Made by a program: the position numbers and the translations under genes | Part shown: one piece after another, positions 20,645-29,796 of the stretch | Position numbering within the stretch: position 1 is the stretch's first letter | Layout: the number at the start of each line of letters is the position of its first letter | Source: Oreohelix idahoensis | Taxonomy: Eukaryota; Mollusca; Gastropoda; Stylommatophora; Oreohelicidae | Assembly: GCA_024509875.1 (NCBI GenBank) | Contig: JAMPIV010009912.1 | Location: 124,001-188,000 of the forward strand | Length of the DNA: 64,000 nucleotides | Direction of reading: 5' to 3' | Notes under the pieces: model-generated | What the model was told of the DNA's origin: nothing | The model's database searches: none | What the model saw: the letters and a program-made list of their open reading frames with translations, nothing else

Positions 20645-21998
20645 GTACACGTCCTGTGTCTAGCCTTCAAAATTCATCACAAGGACTATGCTCAAACATA
20701 AATAACACAACAATTCCATCTTCGTTTTCTCTCATTCTTATGAAGTCACAAAACATGACTTCTGACTGTATGTGTGTCTTATCCCAATCTATGATAATAT
20801 TTCTGAGTTATAATTCTCATTCCCCGACAACGAGGCACACATTAGTTCATCACAATAATGTTTACTACCGAACTGTTCAATTTAACAGCAGTTTTGAAAG
20901 TATGTTCACTAGACGAGGGGTCGGCATTAGGTATATCCTAATCTGCTGCTAGATCACAGTGGATCTCTAGGTAAATCTCTCTGTGATGGAGGGGGGAAAG
21001 AGAAAGCATTTTAAAGCTAAAGAAATTTAGGACGAGTCCTCTCTTGCCAGCATTTTAAAAAGAGGTATCCCCAGAATTAAATGTACTTTTTCCTCATTCC
21101 CAACAAAAACTCACAAGCTAGCCTACAAAACGTCACCTTAATTATGAACTGAGTGAGATAGGAATGCAATCTGTTCCATATAGTTCCGGTAATCAGACAT
21201 TTCCATCAGAGTCCAGTAAACACTTCTGGTGGTTGATGATGATGTTTTCATAATTGTGCATGTAGCCTTTAAGAGGACTACCACTGCTTTGCTGATGTAA
21301 GCAGATAGTATTGATAAAACTGTCATTTGTGTTTTGTGCTGAATATTCCCATGAACCTTGACCTATCTCCAGCATTTGAGTACTTGTGTACCAGAGAATT
21401 AAAACTGCCAGTATAATGACCCATCACTTTATTGGTATGAAGTTGCCTTAATAATTTTTTTCCAAAATAAAACACAACTGTTTGACTTGTCTAATCTCCA
21501 GAACTATAGACCAGAAACTGTAATTGTAATACTCTCTCATTCCTTGTCCCCAAGCTGATGCTCAAATATAATTTATTTATTTTTGTTTTCCTTTTTGCTC
21601 ATTTTGGGGCCACCACCCACAGCTGGTCCATTTTCCTGATGCTTGCATCAAAACATTTGTATGCTCATTCAGTAGTAGTTTCTGTAGCTATATGTTTATG
21701 TGATGAAGTAGCCAGTCCTGTGCAACACTTAAAACTTCCATTCAAATATCTGAGCACAGACTTTTAGTGACCTAAATACAAAAACAGAAAAAGAAGCAGC
21801 TTTCCATCAGATGGTGTGCGACAAAATTACATGTTGACCTGATTTAAGACACTAGAGACAGTAGAACGTGATTGACATGATCCTAAAACCATGTGACCTG
21901 ACACTGTTTGAATGAATATTTAATATTTGCTTTGCTCCTGTGTATTTCTGTACCTTGTAACCTTCATTCATGTATTTCCCTGCTCACTTTTTACGTAG
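20645..21998. other. last intron, no recognised element
   Basis: This is AT-rich intron sequence. No transposon, tandem repeat or unambiguous additional exon is seen. A short exon changing phase by one base could be hidden here. Confidence 0.4.
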
Positions 21999-22083
21999 CA
22001 TGGATCCACCGCTGAAGCTGGACCCCTCCCTGGAAGCCTACATGAAAGCTTTTGTGTCCTCTTGCAGTGATGCTTATCTGTAA
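21999..22083 (+). CDS. terminal exon of the helical-repeat host gene with stop codon
   Basis: The acceptor is CTGCTCACTTTTTACGTAG. After one base completing a codon the frame reads MDPPLKLDPSLEAYMKAFVS and SCSDAYL, then TAA at 22081-22083. The Met is internal, not an initiator. No canonical AATAAA follows within the next ~100 bp, so the 3' end of the transcript is not placed. Confidence 0.65.
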
Positions 22084-22184
22084 CTATTTGTTTGACATGT
22101 TGAGGTTGCCAGGACCAAGTACAACGACAAATTAATGGCCTCTTAGGACATGCCTGATGGAGTAGTAGTCATATTCTTTCTTTG

Positions 22185-22580
22185 TCTCCACAGAGGAGAC
22201 CCCTAGGACGTACACGGGAAGTCAGCGTACTGGTTGTCATACACCCCCCTGCATGCCTAGCCTTCTCGGATAAGGATGAAAAAAATACAAGGTCCTGTGT
22301 ACAAGTTGAGCATGTTGAAATTCCCACGGAAATCGTAAAGAGTAGGCCTTTAGGCCGCTTCCCTGGACAAAATTTAAAAATTATGAAACGTACCCACCAC
22401 AAAAATATTTATACAATATGTGATTCCTGTATACACACATTGGGATCCTCGCTGGTGCTACAGAGTTCTTGCGCTGTGCCTAGATCCTTCTTGTGTGATC
22501 TAAGGGAGGAAATCTGAGCACTAATGGAGTTATCCGTGAGCAATGAAGATAGTCTTTCAAACCAAACCAAACCAAACCTA
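22185..22580 (+). mobile_element. SINE family A copy
   Basis: The body matches the copies at 7460-7905 and 23395-23730 (CTTCTCGGATAAGGATGAAA, ACCCACCACAAAAATATTTA, GTGATCTAAGGGAGGAAAT). It ends in a short (AAACC)n tail at 22558-22577. The tRNA-like head is not well preserved. Confidence 0.7.
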
Positions 22581-23394
22581 TCCAACCATATCATTCTTTT
22601 CTGTTCCATTTAAACTTCATAGGATCTTTGTAGTCAGAGAGCCCAGAACCAAAGTACAGTATTTTAGCTTTGCATAGTTGGAGAGTCCCCTTGGATGGCG
22701 GGGAATGCACAGTATGCCACACACTTCTTACTCCTAGCTAGGGACCAGATGTGATGATCCTTTAAATGCAAGCCAAGCTGGAGAAACTGAAGCTCATGAC
22801 TTCAACTCAACACATTTCGGAATGGCAGAAAAGCCACAGGAAAAGCCTAGATCTACAGTGTAGATAATACCAAGGAGTCTTCAACTTGATGTTGGTTGCT
22901 AAAGAGTGAGAAGCTCAGCAGCCCTAGTTAAACAACAACAAAATCAATGGCCAGTGCACAATGAAAATATCTGCCAAGAATATACTCGTTGTAAGGTACA
23001 ATGTCATATGTACACTGCCTGCTCTTCTAATGAGTGTTCAGTTTAGCTTTCACAGTGCAGTACGCGCAGATCCATATTTTCCCAAAAATGTACCATGAAA
23101 ATTTCATAGCTTGTGGGTTCTTTTAATGAGTGTTCAGTTTAGCTTTCACTATGCAGTACGAGCCTTTACCGTATTTTCCCGAAAAGCCAACGGGATTTTT
23201 TCATTGTTGGCTACAGACATGCTGGAAAAAAACATGCTTGACCGACTTTCTTGTCATGTTTATTTTTAATTAATGGAGAAAAAATCCTGTTCAATCTCTG
23301 GTGGTTATAATTAGGATTTTGTAGAGGTATAGGTAGTTCCATATCAGATACTGCTGTAGGGGATTGAAGTGTTAGAGACATCTTTATATTAAGT
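22581..23394. other. intergenic, with one ~93-bp duplication
   Basis: AATGAGTGTTCAGTTTAGCT occurs at about 23030 and again at about 23123, with similar sequence after each, showing a diverged tandem duplication. Nothing else is recognised. Confidence 0.5.
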
Positions 23395-23730
23395 CCAGCT
23401 GGATAATGAGATCGGCTGCCTCGCCCTCTCGGATAAGAGCGAAAAAATAGGTCACGTCTGCAAGTTGCGCACGTTAAAAATCCCTCAGCAGTTGAAAATC
23501 GTCAAGAGAAGGTCACGGCCACTGTCCTGGCAAAATTAAAAAAATAGAAACCTACCCACCACAAAAATAGTTATAGAATGTGTGATTCCTATATACACAC
23601 ATTGCGATTCTCCCCCGGGCTACACAGTTCATGCACTGTGCTGAGATCTTCCTTGTATGATCTAAGGGAGGAGATAGGAGCACTGATGGAGTTGCCGTGT
23701 GCAATGAAGGTGGTCCTTAAAAGCACAATC
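23395..23730 (+). mobile_element. SINE family A copy
   Basis: It shares CTCTCGGATAAGAGCGAAAA, ACCTACCCACCACAAAAATA and ATGATCTAAGGGAGGAGAT with the two other plus-strand copies. It is truncated at the 5' end. Confidence 0.7.
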
Positions 23731-23739
23731 AGAGTCCAG

Positions 23740-23905
23740 CTTTTTGAGGTAGGGGACAAGTTCCATTCATCGATGCCTTAGCATTCCCTAACTCAGGAGC
23801 AGAGGCAGGTCCCCATTTACAGTTGGGTACTGAGCGTGACACTGCCTAGTTTTTAACCCTGTAACTATGCCGCCAGCGCTCTTATCACTGTACCAATAGA
23901 ACGCT
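23740..23905 (-). mobile_element. tRNA-headed SINE fragment
   Basis: On the minus strand a tRNA-like start (GGTACAGTGATAAGAGCGCT) is followed by a CAACTGTAAATGGGGACC block like that of SINE family C (57225-57460 and 63700-63945). The assignment rests on short motifs. Confidence 0.4.
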
Positions 23906-23915
23906 CAGTTAGGAG

Positions 23916-23917
<2 letters not shown>

Positions 23918-23998
<81 letters not shown>
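23918..23998 (+). repeat. (AT)n microsatellite, about 40 units
   Basis: An uninterrupted TA dinucleotide run ends in CACACAC, directly left of the DUF4817-type transposon. Confidence 0.95.
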
Positions 23999-24004
<6 letters not shown>

Positions 24005-24008
24005 TTAT

Positions 24009-25245
24009 ACAGGGTGTCCATAAAAGAATGTACCTATTTCTTTTTTTTTTTTTGCACCTACTTGACCAGTGTGTGGAAAGACATGTAACAATTACCGGTT
24101 GCAACTCAACTGCGAAAGTTTGACACTTGAAATACCCGCACTGTTTTTGCAAAATGGCGCCGACTAAACAACAGAAGGCGCTTTGTGTGGTAGAATATGT
24201 GAAAACGATGTCTGTTAACGCAGTTGATTGCAATTTTCGGTGACAGTTTGGGGTTGATCCACCTGATAAGAATTCCATTAAGTGTTGGTATACGAAATTC
24301 CTGGAGGAAGGTTGCCTGTGCAAAGGCAAAAGCACCGGTCGCTCGTCATGTTCAGAGGAGGCAGTGGATAGAGTTCGGCAAGCCTTCCAGCACAGCCCCA
24401 TGAAGTCGGTTCGAAGGGAGAGTCGTGCGTTGAAAATGCCCCACAGTACGGTATGGAAAGTGCATCATAAGTGTTTGAGAATGAAGGCTTACAAGCTGCA
24501 ACTTGTGCAGGAACTCACTGAACCAGACAAAGCACTTTGCACAGCCTTCAGCGAGAACATGCAGAAATTGCTTGAGAATGATGATTTCGGGGAGAGGCTC
24601 ATGTTCAGTGATGAAGCAACCTTCCACATCAGTGGCAGAGTCAACAGACACAACGTATGGATCTGGGGTTCAGAACACCCTCATGCATTCATTGAGTATA
24701 AGAGAGATTCTCCAAAGTTAAACATCTTTGATGCTATATCCTGAAGGAAGCTTTACGGGCCATTTTTCTTTGTGGAAAAATCTGTTACTGGACTCTCGTA
24801 CCTGGACATGCTCGACAATTGGATGATGCCCCAACTTGAAGAGGTACTCACGAGATTTCATTTTCCAACAAGATGGAGCTCCACCCTACTACCATGGAGC
24901 AGTGAGAGGGTACCTCAATGAAGATCTCCCACAACGGTGGATCGGTCGCAGTGGTCCTGATGATGCAGTGTTGCTGAGATGGCCCCCGTGCCCCCCAGAC
25001 ATGACACCATGTGATTTCTTGTTGTGGGGCTTCATCAAGGACAGAGTCTTTGTCCTATCGTTGCCTCGAGATCTGGTGGAGCTGAGAGAGTGGATCATTG
25101 GAGTCTTTGCTGCTGTTACAAGAGACATGCTGATTTGAGTTTGGGAAGAAATGGACTATCGACTAGATATATGTCACGTCACGAAGGGTGCACATAATGA
25201 GTCTTTGTAAGGTATGCTTAAAAACTTGCAGAGATTAATCTTACT
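24009..25245 (+). mobile_element. degenerate IS630-Tc1-mariner-class transposon (DUF4817 type)
   Basis: The left end CAGGGTGTCCATAAAAGAAT is the typical terminus of this transposon group. A matching inverted terminus is not found on the right, where the sequence decays after 25210. The element carries one broken transposase frame. The TA-rich microsatellite at the left border hides any TA target duplication. Confidence 0.7.
24154..25210 (+). pseudogene. DUF4817-type mariner-class transposase, inactivated
   Basis: The frame starts at an ATG at 24154 with the DUF4817 helix-turn-helix (KQQKALCVVEYVKTMSVNAV, then FGVDPPDKNSIKCWYTKFLE). It continues with a second HTH (VRQAFQHSPMKSVRRESRAL) and the DDE region: FSDEATFHISGRVNRHNVWI, IFQQDGAPPYYHG, and WPPCPPDMTPCDFLLWG. 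Inactivating lesions are a TGA at 24241, a TGA at about 24742, a frameshift near 24842 and a TGA near 25136. The catalytic triad positions (D in SDEA, D in QQDGAPP, D in CDF) are still visible. It is an old, dead copy. Confidence 0.85.
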
Positions 25246-25261
25246 TTTGTGATAGAAAGCA

Positions 25262-25488
25262 TCCTCGTACCACATCATGGGGCAGAGAATACATATATAT
25301 ATGGCCCAGCAGAAAAGAACAGTAATCTCCAGACTTCACACCGACTACAACAGATTGGGATATCATCTATTCAACAAGCTAAAAATAGAAACCACCAATC
25401 AGTGTAACTGTGGCACTGATAAAATGACTCCTGAACAACTGCATCAAAGGTGCCCAACATATGAGGAACAGAGAAAGCGCATATGACC
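25262..25488 (+). mobile_element. RNase H-LINE fragment, left part (split by Penelope insertion)
   Basis: The open frame reads MAQQKRTVISRLHTDYNRLG, then KIETTNQCNCGTDKMTPEQL and CPTYEEQRKR. This is the region after RNase H in jockey/I-like LINEs, with the CxC...C zinc-like motif. The frame breaks at 25488 where the Penelope-like element begins and resumes at 26719. The 7040-7300 fragment is the same family. Confidence 0.75.
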
Positions 25489-25490
25489 GA

Positions 25491-26156
25491 CGTCTTTATC
25501 CAGAACATGTGTTATCTGATGCCCTTAATCGTATCACACGCGTCACTCGTCAGATGGCACTCACTACTAAACCTTCTGTTCAATCTGACAGACTCAAACT
25601 GGTTCTAACTTTCCATCCTCACTGCTTGGCGGTAAAGAGAATTCTGTTTCGACATCTGCCTATTCTCAACTCTGATCCTGATACCAAAGAGTTATTTCGT
25701 GATACACCTTTGGTAGCTTATCGTAGGGATAGGAATTTTAGAGATATTCTTGTACACAGTCGCTTGCGACATTCTAGCCCATCTTACTTTGGTACTAAAC
25801 CGTGCCAACGCCGGATATGCAAGACCTGTCCGTTTGTACTCCAAACTCAGACAGTCACTTTTCCTAAAGAAAAATTTATCATTAGAGAGTCTTTTACGTG
25901 CGAATCCAGAAACCTGATTTATGCTATCATCTGCAAGAGATGTGGCATGACCTATATTGGTGAAACTGGTAGGCGTTTGGCAGACAGGTTTCGTGAGCAC
26001 TTGAATGACATCTATCAGGACAAACATTTACCGGTGGCCCTTCATTTCAATAGACCTGACCATTCAGGTAATTCCGATATACATGTCACTGCCCTGCGTT
26101 CATGTGCCGGTAATGACAAGACTCGCTTTTCGTTGGAGAATCGCCTTATTTTTTAA
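25491..26156 (+). pseudogene. Penelope-like polyprotein C-terminus: linker and GIY-YIG endonuclease
   Basis: About 220 residues remain. In order they show the post-RT linker (VYLTFHP-like, here LKLVLTFHPH), a VAYRRDRNFRDILVHSRL block, the zinc-finger motif CQRRICKTC, and the GIY-YIG nuclease with LIYAIICKRCGMTYIGETGR and RLADRFREHLNDI. The frame then runs to a stop at 26154-26156. YIGET and the catalytic Arg-rich helix are conserved, and the residual frame has no stop, so the copy is fairly young. The RT is absent, so it cannot move on its own. Confidence 0.85.
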
Positions 26157-26607
26157 AATGGGCGTTCTAGCTCCCGGCGGTTTAAATATACAACATCATT
26201 TTGCATAAATTCTGGTAGCTTTTCTCTTTTCATTCTTTATTCGTTGTCTTTATGATCTATCTTCTTGTGTTTTTGCTTTGGTTCGTTTCGTATCTTTTTA
26301 TATCTCTTGTTTTGTCGCTATCGTACGTCACTTCCTTGCGAATTCTGTGACAAGAGACTACCGCTTTCTTCCACGGATTCTTTGCATTGAGCTAAGCTAA
26401 CTTTAACTAGTTCCACAGTTTTGTTTATTCTTCTTTTTTTCGTTTCGTTGGATTATTTACTTTCTTGTTTCATTATTTCTTTTAGATTTTACGGTTTTCT
26501 TGTATTGTTATTGTTTACTTTTTCCATCTGCTTGTATCGCCCATTTGTTGTGTGTTTCTCATCATCGTGTAGTTTTGTAGTAGCTATATGTAATTTTTGT
26601 CTTTGTC

Positions 26608-26665
26608 ACCTGTTTGTGGCTGACGAAGGGTAAAACCCGAAACGTCCCTTGTCTCATGTGAACTG
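26608..26665 (+). ncRNA. candidate hammerhead ribozyme of the Penelope-like element
   Basis: CTGACGA (26620-26626) is followed by a GGG/CCC stem II (26628-26630 with 26736-38 offset, i.e. 26636-26638; loop TAAAA) and GAAA (26639-26642). A short stem III can form from A42-C43 with G51-T52, and GTC (26651-26653) is the predicted cleavage triplet. Stem I can pair GTGG before CTGA with TCAT after the cleavage site, using G-T wobbles. An A opposite C lies at the base of stem II, so activity is uncertain. Penelope-like elements are known to carry minimal hammerheads in this position. Confidence 0.5.
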
Positions 26666-26718
26666 TTATTTGTAAAACTGATTCAATACCGTTTTATTGG
26701 TTTATAAAGCATATGACC

Positions 26719-26850
26719 ATCACCAGTACCATTCTTGGATAAACTCTATGGAGATACAAATAGCCTCAAGCTTGACCACTGCAAATATTCATGTTGACGT
26801 CTGATAGTGTACGGAGGAAGAAGATTATGGTTTCTCTAGAAAGCTTGTAT
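26719..26850 (+). mobile_element. RNase H-LINE fragment, right part
   Basis: Directly after the second GCATATGACC the LINE frame continues with a DKLYGDTNSLKL block matching DKLYGIAN in the 6735-7370 copy. It decays after about 26850. Confidence 0.65.
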
Positions 26851-26966
26851 ATAACGAGGTTTGCCAGTTCCATGCTAAACTTGAGTTTACTTTTACGACA
26901 TGTCTCAGGCAACAGTAGTCCCATTATTTCTTTATCTCATCAGAAGCTGGCCCCGGCAATCTTTCC

Positions 26967-27465
26967 TTCACTCACTCATTCGTTCATTCATTCGTCCATT
27001 CTTTCATTCATTCATTTGTTCATTCATTCATGTAACCATTCGTTTATACATTCATTCATTTGTTCATTCATTCACTCATATGTTCATTCATTCATTTGTT
27101 CATTCATTCATTCATTCCTTTGGTCAAAAACTAGTTCATTCATTAATTAATTTTTTCGTTCATTCAACCATTTGTTCGTTCATTCATTTTTTCATTCGTT
27201 CATTCATTCATTTGTTCGTTCATTCAACCAATCATTCATTTGTTCATTCATTCGTTAATTCATTTATGTTTTTTTTTTTCATTCAACCAGTCGTTCATTC
27301 ATTCGTTAATTCATTTATCCATTCATTCAATTACTTATCCATGCATTAATTCATTCATTTATCCGTTCATTCATTCATCTATTTATTTATTCATTTATTC
27401 GTCCATTCATCCATCCATCCATATATCCAATTATCCATCTAATTATTCATTCATTTATCCTTCAA
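26967..27465 (+). repeat. (TTCA)n-based simple repeat, about 500 bp
   Basis: The stretch is TTCATTCATTCGTTCATTCA-type sequence with frequent variation (TTTG, TTCG, ATCC). It abuts the 3' end of a minus-strand LINE tail, so on that strand it is an expanded (TGAA)n terminal repeat. Confidence 0.9.
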
Positions 27466-27665
27466 CTCTGTGGAGCACAGGTGTTCAGTAAGTTTACGTC
27501 AAGCCTTCATGACCTGTGCCATCTGCTCGAGATCTTTCCAAGTCTTTTTTGTCCCTGTAAATCTGTCTGCTATTCTCTGACCCGTGAATTGTTCAGCCTT
27601 CTTCTATTGCCCAGCAACAGGAAGTCAAAGGCATGCTGGACAATGTTCAGAAGTGAATAAGAGGA
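27466..27665 (-). mobile_element. LINE C-terminal fragment
   Basis: The minus strand reads a decayed TGTKKTWKDLEQMAQ-like block, a KA-RKLTEHLCS-like end and then the (TGAA)n tract. It has one frameshift. This matches the GKRGRPK-TWRREL...W-ELERMAQ tail of the other LINE copies. Confidence 0.6.
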
Positions 27666-28051
27666 ATCTTTGCACATCTATATATCTATTTGTGTCTATA
27701 AATAACTCAAGGCTCAGTTGTGCAAAACATTAAACAAAACTTTCAACGGAACGTAATGCGTCATTGACCACTTTTTAACTCATCCATAACTTTAGAACAA
27801 GTGTGCAGTATAGATAGACCTAGAGAATTACGGAATATCGTAAAGCAGTATATACCACGAACAAGACTAAATATATAAGGATCAGTGATGGTGTGACTGG
27901 AGGGGGAGGGTGACGTAATGCTTGTTGATGATGGCAGATCATTAGTGGTTTGGGTGTCATCCCGGACACCTCGGACTTTCCCACTCTTCTCCTCACTGTT
28001 AACAAAACATGACAGTTGTGAGAGACTGGTTTTTTTTTCTTCTTTTTTTGT

Positions 28052-28084
<33 letters not shown>

Positions 28085-28444
28085 TAATTATTTTTTTTTA
28101 AGGGAGGGCACACACACATAAATTCACATAATTTAACATTTTTAATTATTCTATTTGGACTGAGTGGAGTGAGGAGATGATACCATACTTTGAAATCGGG
28201 AAAACAAAATTATTATTTTTAATTAATTACACAACATATCCTAATTATAACCCATGAAGGGTTGAACGGGGTATTGTTTCTTTTTAAAGAAATCAATGAC
28301 CACTAGTCTACAGAATGAAGTAAAGAATGAAGGATGAGCGAAATAATAAAATCAAACAGTAAAAAGTATGATGCGCTAAGAATGTGCGACACGTTTCCTA
28401 TCTACATTTTGTTATGGCAACATTTCTTTAGTAGATAACTAGTG
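27666..28444. other. intergenic; contains a 31-bp poly-G run
   Basis: A homopolymer of 31 G lies at 28052-28082 between two T-rich runs. Otherwise the sequence is AT-rich and shows no gene, RNA or transposon I can name. Confidence 0.6.
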
Positions 28445-28684
28445 CTATAGATTACATAAACATCACGATTGAGCGTGTCCGTGTGTGATGTTTATTGGAC
28501 AATCATTAGATTGCAGAAACATCACGATTGAGCGTGTCCGTGTGTGATGTTTATTGGACAATCATTAGATTGCAGAAACATCACGATTGAGCGTGTCCGT
28601 GTGCGATGTTTTTTGGACAATCATTAGATTGCAGAAACATCACGATTGAGCGTGTCCGTGTGTGATGTTTATTTGACAATCATT
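28445..28684 (+). repeat. 59-bp tandem repeat, 4 copies
   Basis: The unit contains AACATCACGATTGAGCGTGT, then CCGTGTGTGATGTTTATTGG and ACAATCATTAGATTGCAGA. ACATCAC and GTGATGT within the unit are inverted, so each copy can form a hairpin. Copies are nearly identical. Confidence 0.9.
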
Positions 28685-29790
28685 TAAAAAAAATGACAAC
28701 AGACATATGCAGTAAGCGATGACGAACAAAACATGAACAGATTACCATTTCCGGTATATATTTAGCTCTGTTCAGAACAGAGATAAGAAAGACTCACTAA
28801 TGAGGTCAAAGATAACTTTTTTATTTTAATACCGTAGTTAAAGTTGACATTAGTGATTGATCGTTTTAACAAAAAAGTTTCAAGCTGTTGAGTATCCACG
28901 TTCCCAACCATTGCAATAATCTCTCTCATTCATCCATTAATTACCTTAATTTCATTCATAACTAACACTCATCACGAAGACAAGCAGACGCAGAGTAATA
29001 CCTTAATGACCTGAAATATCTATATGTCCTCTTTAATTAATTAACTTTTTTTAGGTGAAAATTTTATACATTTAAATTAAATTGTCACCGAGGTTTTTGT
29101 TTTGGCTTGTACGTTCACATCTAACATCGTGGCTTGTAAAGAACGTCAGAAATAGAATGGATAAACATCACTAGGGGTCGCTCGTTGTGGGGAGAAACAT
29201 GATCTACTCCAGTCGTAATCTCACGTGCCTCTATAATAATCACACCTCTCAAACAAAAAAAAAAGCAAACACCTAGATAACTTCCATTTACTCATGAAAG
29301 TGATGGAAGGTAAACCCAGAAAATGAAGAAAGCAACCCAATAAATGGTTTTTTTGTTTTGTTTTGCAAAGGAAACCAAATTCTAATGTATGAAGATGAAA
29401 AAAAAAAGAATGGAAAAACCGTAGACATGCACTTAGTCCAACTTGTAGGAGATACAGCAAGAGGGTCATCATCTCAAAGACAGAAACTATAAAGATCATC
29501 AGTAGGTCACCACGACCCACTTAACATGCATATCAAGCACGTGGGGCGTAAACGGAGTTTAAATACCTTAACAGAAAATGGAAAAAAAAAGTGACAGAGA
29601 AATTAAAAGAAGATGCCAAAAGGCTAGTGCTGTGACTTACCAATTGTCACCTCAACTCAAAACATGGAAATATCAGTATGGAAACTAAACGGTGATTGAT
29701 AAATAATATATTCTTGCAAGTTCTTTGTTATCAGTATCGCTGATCAGAACACATGAGAGGAAAATCACATCCCATGAAATGAAATGCTAT
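28685..29790. other. AT-rich intergenic sequence, nothing recognised
   Basis: No coding domain, terminal repeats or RNA-like structure is seen. Short A-runs and T-runs are common. Confidence 0.5.
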
Positions 29791-29796
29791 ATGAGA

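Larger units (their letters stand above)
25489..26708 (+). mobile_element. 5'-truncated Penelope-like element (1220 bp)
   Basis: The element is bounded by the direct repeat GCATATGACC (25479-25488 and 26709-26718), a 10-bp target duplication inside a LINE reading frame. It carries the end of the Penelope coding sequence with the GIY-YIG endonuclease, a T-rich 3' region and a candidate hammerhead ribozyme. The RT domain is lost by 5' truncation, which is usual for these elements. Confidence 0.85.

Noticed and set aside
242..22083. Assigning the host gene to a named ARM/HEAT family
   Set aside because: The helical pattern fits several unrelated large scaffold families and I recognise no diagnostic motif. 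A profile search of the joined exons against protein families would decide.
26791..27491. Frames rich in SFIHSFIHS repeats
   Set aside because: Translation of the (TTCA)n simple repeat.
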